From Cloacibacterium normanense (lineage in GTDB: Bacteria > Bacteroidota > Bacteroidia > Flavobacteriales > Weeksellaceae): a DNA stretch of 64,000 nucleotides. Under the pieces are notes generated by a model. It did not search any database. It had not been told where the DNA came from and saw only the letters and a list, made by a program, of their open reading frames with translations. Position 1 is the stretch's first letter. Every line of letters begins with the position of its first letter. The position numbers and the translations under genes were made by a program. The DNA is taken from contig NZ_PTPZ01000001.1 of the NCBI RefSeq assembly GCF_002943105.1, forward strand, positions 536,153-600,152, given 5' to 3'. Shown in pieces: positions 17,237-25,150 of the stretch.

Positions 17237-18010
17237 TTAAATAAGTTTAGAAAATTCTTCAAACGTTTTTCCGGGATTTTCGGTTTTCATGAAATATTCT
17301 CCCATCAAGAAAGCATCAAATCCTTTTTCTTTCAAAAATTTAAAATCTTCCACATTGTAAATTCCACTTTCTGCAACAGATAAAGTTTCTTTTGGAAGTA
17401 AGTTTTTCAGATTAACAGAATGTTGTAAATCTACCTTAAAATCTTTCAAATTTCGGTTGTTAATGCCTACCAAATCAATTTCAGAATTGAATTGTTTTAG
17501 TTCTTCTTCGGTGTGAATTTCTAATAAAACTTCTAAATTGAGTTCGTGGGCTAAAGCTGTAAATTCTTGAACTTGATTAGGAGAAAGACACGCTGCAATC
17601 AATAAAACAACATCTGCACCGATAGATTTTGCTTCGTAAAATTGGTATTCATCTACCATAAAATCTTTCCTTAAAATCGGAATATTTACAGAATTTCTCA
17701 CGCTCAAAATATCCTCAAAACTACCTCCGAAGAAATCTTTATCTGTTAAAATCGAAATACCACTTGCGCCGAATTCTTCGTATTTTGTTACCACTTCTAA
17801 AGGCGAAGCTTGATTATTGATAATTCCTTTTGAAGGCGATTGTCTTTTAAATTCAGCAATAATTCCGTTTCTGGCTTTTACCGATTCTTTCAAAGAAAAA
17901 GTTTCTCTTCCAAAATATTCAGAATTTTTCAGTTCTTCAACAGAAATTTTACTTTTTGAGAAAGCAATTTCTTCCTTTTTTCGAGCTACTATTTTATCTA
18001 AAATATTCAT
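17237..18010 (-). CDS. trpC: indole-3-glycerol phosphate synthase
   Basis: A TIM barrel that closes the indole ring. It has the N-terminal helical extension (MNILDKIVARKKEEIAFSK), then IAEFKRQSPSKG with the substrate-binding Lys, LRKDFMVDEYQ, LGINNRNLKDF (as VGINNRNL) and VAESGIYN, all in family order. At 257 aa it is a single-function enzyme, not fused to TrpF as in E. coli. The 64-nt gap from trpD is filled by an inverted repeat. Confidence 0.96.
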   Translation of the reverse strand: MNILDKIVARKKEEIAFSKSKISVEELKNSEYFGRETFSLKESVKARNGIIAEFKRQSPSKGIINNQASPLEVVTKYEEFGASGISILTDKDFFGGSFEDILSVRNSVNIPILRKDFMVDEYQFYEAKSIGADVVLLIAACLSPNQVQEFTALAHELNLEVLLEIHTEEELKQFNSEIDLVGINNRNLKDFKVDLQHSVNLKNLLPKETLSVAESGIYNVEDFKFLKEKGFDAFLMGEYFMKTENPGKTFEEFSKLI

Positions 18011-18020
18011 GTTTTTTTTT

Positions 18021-18073
18021 CTCTCGCTGATTTCACAGATTAAACAAATTTTTTATCTACACAATCTGCGAGA
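18021..18073. repeat. tctcgctgatt...aatctgcgaga inverted repeat in the trpD-trpC gap
   Basis: TCTCGCTGATT at the left and AATCTGCGAGA at the right form an imperfect inverted repeat with cacagattaaacaaatt between them. A relative (ctcgctgattga ... tcaatcagcgag) is at 63377-63434. Such agattaagcagatt words are a repeat type I recall from other flavobacteria. Confidence 0.55.
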
Positions 18074-18074
18074 C

Positions 18075-19064
18075 TTATTTTATAATTAATTTATTCAAGC
18101 ATTCTAGCGCTTTTCCACTTTCTAAACTCTCTTTTGCAGCAGCTAAACTTGCTTCATAATTTTCGTATTTTCCTGTGTTTTGAAGCGCTTTTGCAGCATT
18201 AGAAAGAACTACGGCGTTTTGTTCATGAGTTCCTTTTCCTTCTAAAATATTTCTGAAAATTTTGGCCGCTTCTTCTTTGGTATTTCCACCGAAAATGGTT
18301 TCTGCTTCTATGTTTTTGAATCCTAATTCTTCAGCAGAGAAAATTTCTTCTCCATTTTTGTTGAAAATTTTACTATCTCCTGTCAAAGAAATCTCGTCGT
18401 AACCGTCTAAAGCGTGAACTAACATAAAATCTTCGTTGTTTTTTTGCAAAATATATTGGTATAATCTGGCAATTTCTAGATTATAAACACCAATCATTGA
18501 AAATTTTGGTTTTGCAGGATTTACCAATGGTCCTAAAAGATTAAAAAATGTTCTCAATCCTAAACCTTTTCTCAAAGGAGCCACCGTTTTTAATGCAGGG
18601 TGAAAAAGCGGAGCGTGAAGAAAACAGATGTTGGCTTTTTCTAAATCTTTCTTTAAATCTTCCTGATTATCTTTGAACTGATAGCCCAATTCTTCTAAAA
18701 CATTAGACGAACCGGAAATCGCAGAAACACCGTAATTGCCGTGTTTCGCTACTTTTTGTCCGGTTCCTGCAACGATAAAACTTGCCAAAGTAGAAATGTT
18801 GAAGGTGTTTTTTCCATCGCCACCAGTTCCTACAATATCTACCAAATCGTGCGTTCCTAAATCTACTTTCACCGCTAAATCTAGCAAAGCTTCACGGAAA
18901 CCTTGCATTTCTTCTAGTGTAATGCTTCGCATCATAAAAACGGTGATAAACGCCGAAACTTCCGTTTCATTGAATTTATTTTGTGCAATTTCAATCATAA
19001 TAGCCTTTGCTTCGGCTTTGGTCAATGTTTGATGATTGAAAAGGTATTGTAATATTTGTTTCAT
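18075..19064 (-). CDS. trpD: anthranilate phosphoribosyltransferase
   Basis: It transfers phosphoribosyl from PRPP to anthranilate. At 329 aa it is a stand-alone TrpD. The PRPP-binding loop GTGGDGKNTFNIST (near residues 81-94), KHGNYGVSAISGSSNVLEELG and the RKGLGLRTFFNLLGPLVNPA stretch are all present. A 16-nt gap follows trpG. An inverted repeat follows its stop. Confidence 0.96.
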   Translation of the reverse strand: MKQILQYLFNHQTLTKAEAKAIMIEIAQNKFNETEVSAFITVFMMRSITLEEMQGFREALLDLAVKVDLGTHDLVDIVGTGGDGKNTFNISTLASFIVAGTGQKVAKHGNYGVSAISGSSNVLEELGYQFKDNQEDLKKDLEKANICFLHAPLFHPALKTVAPLRKGLGLRTFFNLLGPLVNPAKPKFSMIGVYNLEIARLYQYILQKNNEDFMLVHALDGYDEISLTGDSKIFNKNGEEIFSAEELGFKNIEAETIFGGNTKEEAAKIFRNILEGKGTHEQNAVVLSNAAKALQNTGKYENYEASLAAAKESLESGKALECLNKLIIK

Positions 19065-19071
19065 AATTTGT

Positions 19072-19146
19072 AGTCCGAAGTCAGATGTCCGAAGTCGGAA
19101 GCTTTTTTGGGTTATATTTATTCTTCTGACTTCCGTCTTCCGACTT
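19072..19146. repeat. gaagtcggaag-type repeat overlapping the trpG end
   Basis: Two forward words (tccgaagtcagatg, tccgaagtcggaagc) and, 40 bp on, their complement (cttctgacttccgtcttccgac) make an inverted arrangement. The trpG stop codon is inside it. The same words occur after nrdJ at 47711-47745. Confidence 0.6.
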
Positions 19147-19704
19147 TAAGAAATTCTCTAAAATCTGTTTTCCTTTTGGTGTTAAAATACTTTCAGGGTG
19201 ATATTGAACCGCGTGAACATCGTATTCCTTGTGTTTTAAGCTCATAATCATTCCAGAATTATCAACAGAAGTAATTTCTAATTCCTCTGGGAAATCATCA
19301 GGATTTACCGCCCAAGAATGATAACGTCCCACTTCTAAAACTTCGGGTAAATTTTCTAGAATTTTGTGAGGTTTCACTTGTTTAGCTTCGGTGGCAACTC
19401 CGTGATAAATTTCTGAAAGATTAATGAGACTTCCGCCAAAAGCTTCTGCAATCGCTTGTTGACCAAGACAAACTCCGAAAATGGATTTCGTAGGAGCATA
19501 TTTTTTTATCACTTCTAACAAAATTCCTGCTTCTTCGGGAATTCCAGGGCCTGGAGAAAGGATGATTTTATCATATTTATTGATGTCTTCCAAAGGAATT
19601 TCGTCATTTCTGAAGACATCTACTTTTTCGCCTAAAATTTGTTCTACAATTTGAACGAGATTGTAGGTAAAACTATCGTAATTATCGAAGACCAGTACTT
19701 TCAT
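19081..19704 (-). CDS. trpG: anthranilate synthase, glutamine amidotransferase component
   Basis: It supplies ammonia to TrpE. The class I amidotransferase triad is complete: Cys79 in GVCLGQQ, His169 and Glu171 in QYHPESIL. At 207 aa it is longer than the usual 185-195; the extra C-terminal residues (after FLKSEDG) are encoded by the intergenic repeat at 19081-19146 and are probably a late, non-essential addition. Its start overlaps the trpE stop by 4 nt. Confidence 0.95.
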   Translation of the reverse strand: MKVLVFDNYDSFTYNLVQIVEQILGEKVDVFRNDEIPLEDINKYDKIILSPGPGIPEEAGILLEVIKKYAPTKSIFGVCLGQQAIAEAFGGSLINLSEIYHGVATEAKQVKPHKILENLPEVLEVGRYHSWAVNPDDFPEELEITSVDNSGMIMSLKHKEYDVHAVQYHPESILTPKGKQILENFLKSEDGSQKNKYNPKKLPTSDI

Positions 19705-21134
19705 AATTTTTCTGCTTTTTTAACTGCCATTTTCAAGGCATTTAGTTTGTTATTTACTTCTTGTAACTCATTTTCTGCGGAAGATTTGGCTACAATTCCA
19801 GCACCAGCTTGATAGAAAAGCGTATTATTTTTGCTTAAAAATGTTCTAATCATAATGGCTTGGTTGCAGCTTCCATCAAAGCCTACAAAGCCAATACAAC
19901 CGCCATAATAACCACGGGAAGTTTTTTCGTAAGCATCGATGAGTTCAAGAGCTTTATATTTTGGAGCGCCACTTAATGTTCCTTGCGGAAAAGTAGTCGC
20001 AATCATTTTATAAGGATTGGTTTTTTCGTCTAATTCTGCGGTGACTTCTGAAACCATGTGTATGACGTGAGAAAACAATTGAATTTCTTTCAGTTTAGAA
20101 ACCGTTACGTTCTTTCCTAATTTGCTTAAATCGTTTCTGGCTAAATCTACCAACATAGTATGTTCGGCGTTTTCTTTCGGGTCTTTTTTCAGGGTTTCTA
20201 CCGATTGTAAGTCTTTTTTAGTATCACCAGTTCTGCGGAAAGTTCCTGCAATTGGGTGAATTACGGCTTTGTGATTTTGAATAATCAACTGACTTTCTGG
20301 ACTTGAGCCCATTAATTTGTAATCTCCATAATCAAAGAAAAATAGGTAAGGAGAAGGATTGATGTTTCGTAAAGCTCTGTAAACATTGAATTCATCACCT
20401 TTGAATTTTTGCTCAAATCTTCTGCTTAAAACCAACTGGAAAACATTTCCACGGAAACAATGCTTTTTGGCTAATTCTACCAAATCTCTGTATTCTTCAT
20501 CAGTTAAATTTGAAGTTTCTTCGTCTATTTTTTCAAAAGGGTAGAGTGCAACATCTTTGTTTTGAATCATATTTTCAATTTCTGAAATTTCAGATTTCAA
20601 ACCCTTTATTTTATTTTCGATAAGAAACATTTCATCATTAAAATGATTAATAGCAATCACATATTGATAAAATCTGTAACGTAAAATGGGGATTTCTACT
20701 TCCTTGCTCTGAGGTTTGAATTGGATGGTTTCAAAAAACTGAACGGCATCAAAACTGGTATAACCAAATAAACCTTGAGCCATTTTTTCAACTGGATTTT
20801 TCACCTTTTCGCAGTCAAAACTTTTAGAAAAATTTTCTAAATATTCTGTGATGTTGAAATTTTCTGGAATTTGATGTTTTTCTGGAGCGGTTAATGGAAA
20901 TTTTACTTCCATTTCCTGTAGATTTTTAATTTCTATTCCTGCAATTGCATTGATAGCGATGTAAGAAAAACTATTGTTATTTACATTGTGGTCGGCACTT
21001 TCCAGTAGAATGGTATCTCTGAATTTGTCTCTGAGTTTTAGATAAATTCCCATCGCTGTATGAAGGTCTCCCATCAATGATTTGGAGGTAGTTTTTATTT
21101 TAGTTGTTGGTTGTTGGTTGTTGGTTGTCAGCAT
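19701..21134 (-). CDS. trpE: anthranilate synthase component I
   Basis: It converts chorismate to anthranilate and is the first enzyme of the pathway. At 477 aa it has the LLES motif (43-46), which binds feedback-inhibiting tryptophan in this family, and the chorismate-binding core (LVDLARNDL, FPQGTLSGAPK, YYGGCIGF). The first 12 or so residues (TTNNQQPTT) are encoded by a ggttgttggttg-type repeat, so the ancestral start may have been nearer KIKTTSKSL. The leader ORF and attenuator lie just upstream. The stop overlaps trpG by 4 nt. Confidence 0.95.
   Translation of the reverse strand: MLTTNNQQPTTKIKTTSKSLMGDLHTAMGIYLKLRDKFRDTILLESADHNVNNNSFSYIAINAIAGIEIKNLQEMEVKFPLTAPEKHQIPENFNITEYLENFSKSFDCEKVKNPVEKMAQGLFGYTSFDAVQFFETIQFKPQSKEVEIPILRYRFYQYVIAINHFNDEMFLIENKIKGLKSEISEIENMIQNKDVALYPFEKIDEETSNLTDEEYRDLVELAKKHCFRGNVFQLVLSRRFEQKFKGDEFNVYRALRNINPSPYLFFFDYGDYKLMGSSPESQLIIQNHKAVIHPIAGTFRRTGDTKKDLQSVETLKKDPKENAEHTMLVDLARNDLSKLGKNVTVSKLKEIQLFSHVIHMVSEVTAELDEKTNPYKMIATTFPQGTLSGAPKYKALELIDAYEKTSRGYYGGCIGFVGFDGSCNQAIMIRTFLSKNNTLFYQAGAGIVAKSSAENELQEVNNKLNALKMAVKKAEKL
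21101..21129. repeat. ggttgtt tandem repeat at the trpE start
   Basis: Four copies of ggttgtt in tandem (7-bp period) encode the low-complexity start of TrpE (TTNNQQPTT). Confidence 0.6.
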
Positions 21135-21150
21135 AATTAAAGATTTAAAT

Positions 21151-21187
21151 AAAAAAAAGACTTCAACGGTATAATCGCTGAAGTCTT
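21151..21187 (-). terminator. trp attenuator terminator hairpin
   Basis: On the transcribed strand AAGACTTCA-G-CG pairs with CG-T-TGAAGTCTT, 12 bp with one G-U pair and a 7-nt loop, followed by eight T. It lies between the leader ORF and trpE and is the conditional terminator. Confidence 0.88.
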
Positions 21188-21251
21188 CTCATGAAATGAA
21201 TTTTATTGTAGTATAGATTCAAAGCATAGCAGTATTACCTTAGACTCAGCG
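21176..21251 (-). promoter_or_regulatory. trp operon antiterminator
   Basis: The segment 21251-21242, inside the end of the leader ORF (CGCTGAGTCT on the RNA), can pair with 21186-21176 (AGACTTCAGCG), the 5' arm of the terminator: 10 pairs and one bulged base. A ribosome stalled at the Trp codons leaves the first segment mostly free; one that reaches the leader stop codon covers it. This is the alternative-pairing logic of a trp attenuator with no separate pause hairpin. The mechanism is inferred. Confidence 0.82.
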
Positions 21252-21297
21252 TAGAGTATAAGTGCCACCACCAATTTTTGTTGCTATTCAATTTCAT
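21235..21297 (-). CDS. trpL: trp operon leader peptide
   Basis: A 20-residue ORF whose residues 9-11 are three consecutive TGG Trp codons (NKNWWWHLY). It starts a few bases after a consensus promoter and ends 48 nt before the terminator hairpin. It is positioned to sense charged tRNA-Trp. The symbol is used by analogy only; the sequence is not like the E. coli leader apart from the Trp codons. Confidence 0.9.
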   Translation of the reverse strand: MKLNSNKNWWWHLYSTLSLR

Positions 21298-21302
21298 TGG
21301 GG

Positions 21303-21310
21303 CAAATTTA
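21303..21310 (-). promoter_or_regulatory. trp operon promoter, -7 box
   Basis: On the - strand TAAATTTG fits TAnnTTTG exactly. It is only 5 nt from the leader ATG, so the transcript would begin at or very close to the start codon and the leader ORF may be almost leaderless. No clear TTG is seen at -33. Confidence 0.6.
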
Positions 21311-21330
21311 TAAAAGTTTTTGAAATAAAA

Positions 21331-21359
21331 AAATCCTAAACTAAAAAAGTTTAGGATTT
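21331..21359 (-). terminator. rplT terminator
   Basis: AAATCCTAAACT pairs with AGTTTAGGATTT around a 5-nt loop, followed on the transcribed strand by a T run. It separates the thrS-infC-rpmI-rplT cluster from the trp promoter. Confidence 0.85.
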
Positions 21360-21385
21360 ATTATTGATAACAAATTTGTTTTACA

Positions 21386-21730
21386 TTATTTTACTTGATC
21401 TACAACAGCTTTGAAAGCTTCTGGATGATTCATTGCAAGGTCTGCAAGAACTTTTCTGTTTAGCTCGATGTTGTTCTTTTTAAGAGCTCCCATAAATTGA
21501 GAGTAAGACATTCCGTGTTCTCTAGTTCCAGCGTTAATTCTGGTAATCCAAAGTCCTCTGAAGCTTCTTTTTTTCTCTTTTCTACCGCGGTAAGCATATT
21601 GCATTGCTTTTTCTACGGCATTTTTAGCAACAGTCCAAACATTTTTTCTTCTACCGAAAAAACCTTTAGCCTGCTTTAAAACTTTTTTTCTGCGCGCTCT
21701 AGACGCTACAGCGTTTACTGATCTTGGCAT
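21386..21730 (-). CDS. rplT: 50S ribosomal protein L20
   Basis: A 23S rRNA-binding, assembly-initiating protein of 114 aa. The basic N-terminal half ([20 protein letters not shown], then GFFGRRKN) and the globular C-terminal half ([19 protein letters not shown]) are typical. In many bacteria L20 also represses its own operon; the 129-nt gap upstream is large enough for a leader but I cannot identify the known motif. Confidence 0.98.
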   Translation of the reverse strand: MPRSVNAVASRARRKKVLKQAKGFFGRRKNVWTVAKNAVEKAMQYAYRGRKEKKRSFRGLWITRINAGTREHGMSYSQFMGALKKNNIELNRKVLADLAMNHPEAFKAVVDQVK

Positions 21731-21859
21731 AATTTAAATTTTTTGTTTTTTTGAAAAGGGCGGAACTGCGTTTAAAGTTCTCTTATAGGCACCGTTTCAG
21801 GGTTAACTTTTAATGAATTTTTTAGGAATTCTTATAAACCGAATATTGATTTATAAAAA

Positions 21860-22057
21860 CTACTTAATTGCTAATTGGCGAAGAACGCTTTTCTCATCCA
21901 CAGTAGCAACGTAAGAAGTTTGCGTAAGATTTCTCTTTTGCTTCGTTTCTTTTTTAGTTAAGATGTGGCTTTTGTAAGCATTTTTTCTTTTGATCTTACC
22001 TGTACCAGTAAGAGCAAAACGCTTTTTAGCACCTGATTTCGTTTTTAATTTTGGCAT
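21860..22057 (-). CDS. rpmI: 50S ribosomal protein L35
   Basis: A 65-aa basic ribosomal protein with the family start [14 protein letters not shown] and HILTKK.TKQKRNL. It is expressed with rplT from a nearby promoter at 22095-22125. Confidence 0.98.
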   Translation of the reverse strand: MPKLKTKSGAKKRFALTGTGKIKRKNAYKSHILTKKETKQKRNLTQTSYVATVDEKSVLRQLAIK

Positions 22058-22094
22058 TGTTTTGCTTTTTATGTATTTGTTATCAATGAGTTTG

Positions 22095-22125
22095 CAAAAT
22101 TATAAAAATTTATAATACTCTGCAA
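22095..22125 (-). promoter_or_regulatory. promoter of rpmI-rplT
   Basis: On the - strand TTG (22125-22123), 20 nt, then TAATTTTG (22102-22095) match the Bacteroidota consensus. It sits in the infC-rpmI gap, so L35 and L20 can be made independently of thrS and infC. Confidence 0.65.
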
Positions 22126-22131
22126 TACTAT

Positions 22132-22164
22132 AATCAAGAGATTTCAGAGGAGAAATCCCTTGAT
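22132..22164 (-). other. hairpin in the infC-rpmI gap
   Basis: ATCAAG-GATTTC and GAAATC-CTTGAT can form a long stem with small bulges. No T run follows, so it is not a clear intrinsic terminator. It may protect the infC end or belong to a control region. Confidence 0.45.
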
Positions 22165-22187
22165 GTACAATTATTTCTTTTGAAAGA

Positions 22188-22718
22188 TTATTTTGCCGCT
22201 TTTTTAGGGCTCATCATCATAATCATTCTCTTACCTTCTAGTTTAGGCATTTGGTCTACTTTTCCTACGTGTTCTAGCTCTTGAGCGAGTCTTAGAAGTA
22301 AGATTTCACCTTGGTCTTTGAAGATAATAGAACGTCCTTTGAAGAAAACATACGTTTTCAATTTAGAGCCTTCTTCTAAAAATTTCTCGGCATGTTTTTT
22401 CTTGAACTCGAAATCATGATCGTCTGTTTGAGGTCCGAATCTGATTTCTTTAACTACAACTTTTACTTGCTTAGCCTTGAGTTCCTTTTGTTTCTTCTTT
22501 TGTTCGTAAAGAAATTTTTTGTATTCAAGAACTCTACAGATATAAGGTTCTGCTTTATCTGAAATAACGACTAAATCAAGATCTTGTTCCTGAGCAATTG
22601 CAATAGCTCTTGCTAAAGGATACACTCCTGGTTCTACATTATCTCCTACTAAACGAACTTCCTTTGCGCGGATTTTTTCGTTAATTTGATGTAAGTCTTC
22701 TTGTACAGGGCGACGCAT
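22188..22718 (-). CDS. infC: translation initiation factor IF-3
   Basis: It prevents 50S joining and checks the start codon. The 176 aa from the ATG contain the N-terminal domain ([17 protein letters not shown]), the linker and the C-terminal domain ([14 protein letters not shown]), matching E. coli IF3 (180 aa). The reading frame is open for a further 15 codons upstream and includes an ATA at 22754-22752 followed by [11 protein letters not shown]; since infC in other bacteria uses the rare start AUU for self-control, this longer start deserves attention. It lies downstream of thrS. Confidence 0.95.
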   Translation of the reverse strand: MRRPVQEDLHQINEKIRAKEVRLVGDNVEPGVYPLARAIAIAQEQDLDLVVISDKAEPYICRVLEYKKFLYEQKKKQKELKAKQVKVVVKEIRFGPQTDDHDFEFKKKHAEKFLEEGSKLKTYVFFKGRSIIFKDQGEILLLRLAQELEHVGKVDQMPKLEGKRMIMMMSPKKAAK

Positions 22719-22855
22719 TGGTCCTCTTCCTCTGTGGTTAAATTTCTGTGCTATAGTTGTATAATTTTAAAGTTAATTTTTTTTAAAAATTTTAAATTAT
22801 AGATTTTGAATTTTAAATTAAAACAAAATTCTTCTATAATTAAATCTAAAATTTC

Positions 22856-24775
22856 TTAGATTTTTGCTGCTTCTTTGAAATAGGTTACGAAATCTTCTAA
22901 TTTCATTACTCCTAAATCGCCTTCTCCACGTCTTCTTACAGAAATGGTGCCGTTTTGTTCTTCATTTTCTCCTACGACTAACATAAACGGAATTTTCTTC
23001 AATTCTGCATCACGAATTTTCTTACCTGTTTTTTCGTTTCTGTCGTCAATTAATCCGCTAATATCGTGATTTTCTAATAATTGTGAAACTTTTTTAGCAT
23101 AATCTACATATTTTTCAGAAATAGGCAGAATGATAAATTGATCTGGACTTAACCAAAGTGGGAAATCTCCTGCAGTGTTTTCTAATAGAATTGCAATGAA
23201 ACGTTCCATAGAACCAAATGGTGCTCTGTGAATCATTACTGGTCTGTGTTTTTCATTGTCATTACCAGTGTACCAAAGGTCAAATCTCTCTGGTAAATTG
23301 TAATCTACCTGAATGGTTCCTAACTGCCAACTTCTGCCTAAAGCATCTTTTACCATAAAGTCTAATTTAGGACCGTAGAATGCAGCTTCGCCATATTCTA
23401 CGATGGTTTTAAGACCTTTATTTTGTGCAGCAGTGATGATTGCATTTTCTGCTTTTTCCCAATTTTCTTCTGAACCGATATATTTTGATCTGTTTTCTTT
23501 GTCTCTAAGTGAAACTTGAGTCACGAAATCTTCGAATCCTAAGCTTTTGAAAACGTAAAGAACCAAGTCAATTACATCTTCAAACTCTTTTAATAATTGG
23601 TCTGGTGTACAGAATAAGTGAGCATCATCTTGAGTGAAACCTCTTACTCTGGTTAAACCGTGTAATTCACCAGATTGCTCGTATCTGTATACCGTTCCGA
23701 ATTCTGCATACCTCTTAGGTAAATCTTTATAAGACCATTGAGAAGTTTTATAAATTTCGCAGTGATGCGGACAGTTCATTGGTTTTAAGAAAAATTCTTC
23801 GCCTTCGTTTGGCGTTTTAATGGATTGGAAAGAATCTGCTCCATATTTTTCATAGTGACCAGAAGTTTTGTACAATTCAATATTCCCAATATGAGGAGTC
23901 ATTACAAATTCATAACCACCTTTTTTCTGAGCTTCTGAAAGGAAATTTTCTAATTTTTTTCTTAGCGCAGTTCCTTTTGGCAACCAAAGTGGTAAACCAG
24001 CACCTACTTTTTCAGAAAAAGCGAAGATTCCTAGTTCTTTTCCTAGTTTTCTGTGGTCTCTTCTTTTTGCTTCTTCTAATCTTTCTAGATATTCTGTCAA
24101 TTCTTTTTGTTTAGGGAAAGAAATTCCGTAAACTCTAGTCAATTGCTTGTTTTTTTCGTCTCCTCTCCAATATGCTCCAGCTGCATTAAGAATTTTTACA
24201 GCTTTTACAATTCCTGTACTTGGAATGTGACCACCTCTACAAAGGTCTGTGAAGTTATCATGCGTACAGAACGTGATTTCGCCGTCTTGTAAATTTTCGA
24301 TTAATTCAGTTTTGTAAGGATTGTCTGCATATTCTTTCAGTGCATCTGCTTTAGAAACCGAATAAAGATTGAAAGTCGCATCTTTTTTAGCGTTTTCGAG
24401 CATTTTTTTCTCGATTTTTTCAAAATCTTTTTCAGAAAGAGATTCATCACCGAAATCTACATCGTAATAAAATCCGTTTTCAATCGCAGGACCAATCGTC
24501 AATTTAGCATTTGGATAAAAATCTAAAATAGATTGAGCCAAAATGTGTGCTGAAGAATGCCAAAAAGCTTTCTTTCCTAAATCATCATTCCAGGTAAGCA
24601 ACGTAAGCGTAGCATCTTCTGTAATTGGCGTCGTGACTTCTACTTGTTTGCCGTTTACCACAGCAGAAATAGTGTTTCTAGCCAAACCTTCAGAGATAGA
24701 TTTTGCAACTTCTAGAGGTGTAACTACACCTTCAAACTCACGAATGCTTCCGTCTGGAAGAGTAATTTTAATCAT
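22856..24775 (-). CDS. thrS: threonyl-tRNA synthetase
   Basis: It charges tRNA-Thr. At 639 aa it has the full layout: TGS domain (1-61), editing domain with His73 and His77 (HSSAHILAQ), the class II catalytic core with the zinc ligand Cys in [10 protein letters not shown], motif 2 ([22 protein letters not shown]) and the C-terminal anticodon-binding domain from about residue 535. It is the first gene of the thrS-infC-rpmI-rplT cluster, a very widely conserved order. The -7 box is at 24802-24809. Confidence 0.97.
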   Translation of the reverse strand: MIKITLPDGSIREFEGVVTPLEVAKSISEGLARNTISAVVNGKQVEVTTPITEDATLTLLTWNDDLGKKAFWHSSAHILAQSILDFYPNAKLTIGPAIENGFYYDVDFGDESLSEKDFEKIEKKMLENAKKDATFNLYSVSKADALKEYADNPYKTELIENLQDGEITFCTHDNFTDLCRGGHIPSTGIVKAVKILNAAGAYWRGDEKNKQLTRVYGISFPKQKELTEYLERLEEAKRRDHRKLGKELGIFAFSEKVGAGLPLWLPKGTALRKKLENFLSEAQKKGGYEFVMTPHIGNIELYKTSGHYEKYGADSFQSIKTPNEGEEFFLKPMNCPHHCEIYKTSQWSYKDLPKRYAEFGTVYRYEQSGELHGLTRVRGFTQDDAHLFCTPDQLLKEFEDVIDLVLYVFKSLGFEDFVTQVSLRDKENRSKYIGSEENWEKAENAIITAAQNKGLKTIVEYGEAAFYGPKLDFMVKDALGRSWQLGTIQVDYNLPERFDLWYTGNDNEKHRPVMIHRAPFGSMERFIAILLENTAGDFPLWLSPDQFIILPISEKYVDYAKKVSQLLENHDISGLIDDRNEKTGKKIRDAELKKIPFMLVVGENEEQNGTISVRRRGEGDLGVMKLEDFVTYFKEAAKI

Positions 24776-24801
24776 TTTGGAATCCTAATTTTAATAATGT
24801 G

Positions 24802-24809
24802 CAAAAATA
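24802..24809 (-). promoter_or_regulatory. thrS promoter, -7 box
   Basis: TATTTTTG on the - strand matches TAnnTTTG and lies 26 nt before the thrS ATG. No clear TTG is seen upstream at the expected distance. Confidence 0.5.
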
Positions 24810-24863
24810 AGGATTTTTTTTGATGTTTCTTAAATTCAGAGCTAATATTAGAACTTAAAATAG

Positions 24864-24891
24864 AAAACCGAAGAAATTACGCTTCGGTTTT
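24864..24891 (-). terminator. terminator after the 65-aa ORF
   Basis: AAAACCGAAG pairs with CTTCGGTTTT around an 8-nt loop that includes the stop codon of the 24877-25074 gene. A T-rich stretch follows on the - strand. Confidence 0.75.
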
Positions 24892-25074
24892 ATTTTGTTC
24901 GGTATTGTCTGTTCTGCCATCTTGGTGAAGTTTAGAAGTTTTTTTGACTTGTTTTTCTTCAACTTTAGAAGCACCTTCTAATCTTGGAGTTTGAGGCAGA
25001 TTAGGAAAATCTTGATTTTGTTTAGCGTTTTGCGCGTTATTTTCTGCGGTATTTTTTCTTTTATCTTTTTCCAT
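24877..25074 (-). CDS. small hydrophilic protein of unknown function (65 aa)
   Basis: A low-complexity, charged and Asn/Gln-rich polypeptide (MEKDKRKNTAENNAQNAKQN) that is probably disordered. A hairpin terminator encloses its stop codon, which supports a real transcription unit. No family is recognised and no function is proposed. It lies between thrS and the DUF4230 gene. Confidence 0.55.
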   Translation of the reverse strand: MEKDKRKNTAENNAQNAKQNQDFPNLPQTPRLEGASKVEEKQVKKTSKLHQDGRTDNTEQNKTEA

Positions 25075-25150
25075 GATTTTTGAATTTTTAAGTTATTCAA
25101 AATTCTGGAAAATTCTTAGGAAATCTGTTATACAATATTGTGAAAAGTTT

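Noticed and set aside
17236-17262. Longer trpF start overlapping trpC
   Set aside because: The ATG at 17235 lies 1 nt after the trpC stop and gives the family N-terminus; the longer form only rereads trpC codons.
21731-21859. L20 leader (known autoregulatory motif) in the rpmI-rplT gap
   Set aside because: The gap has a weak GAACT / AGTTC hairpin but I cannot match it to a known L20-binding structure by eye.
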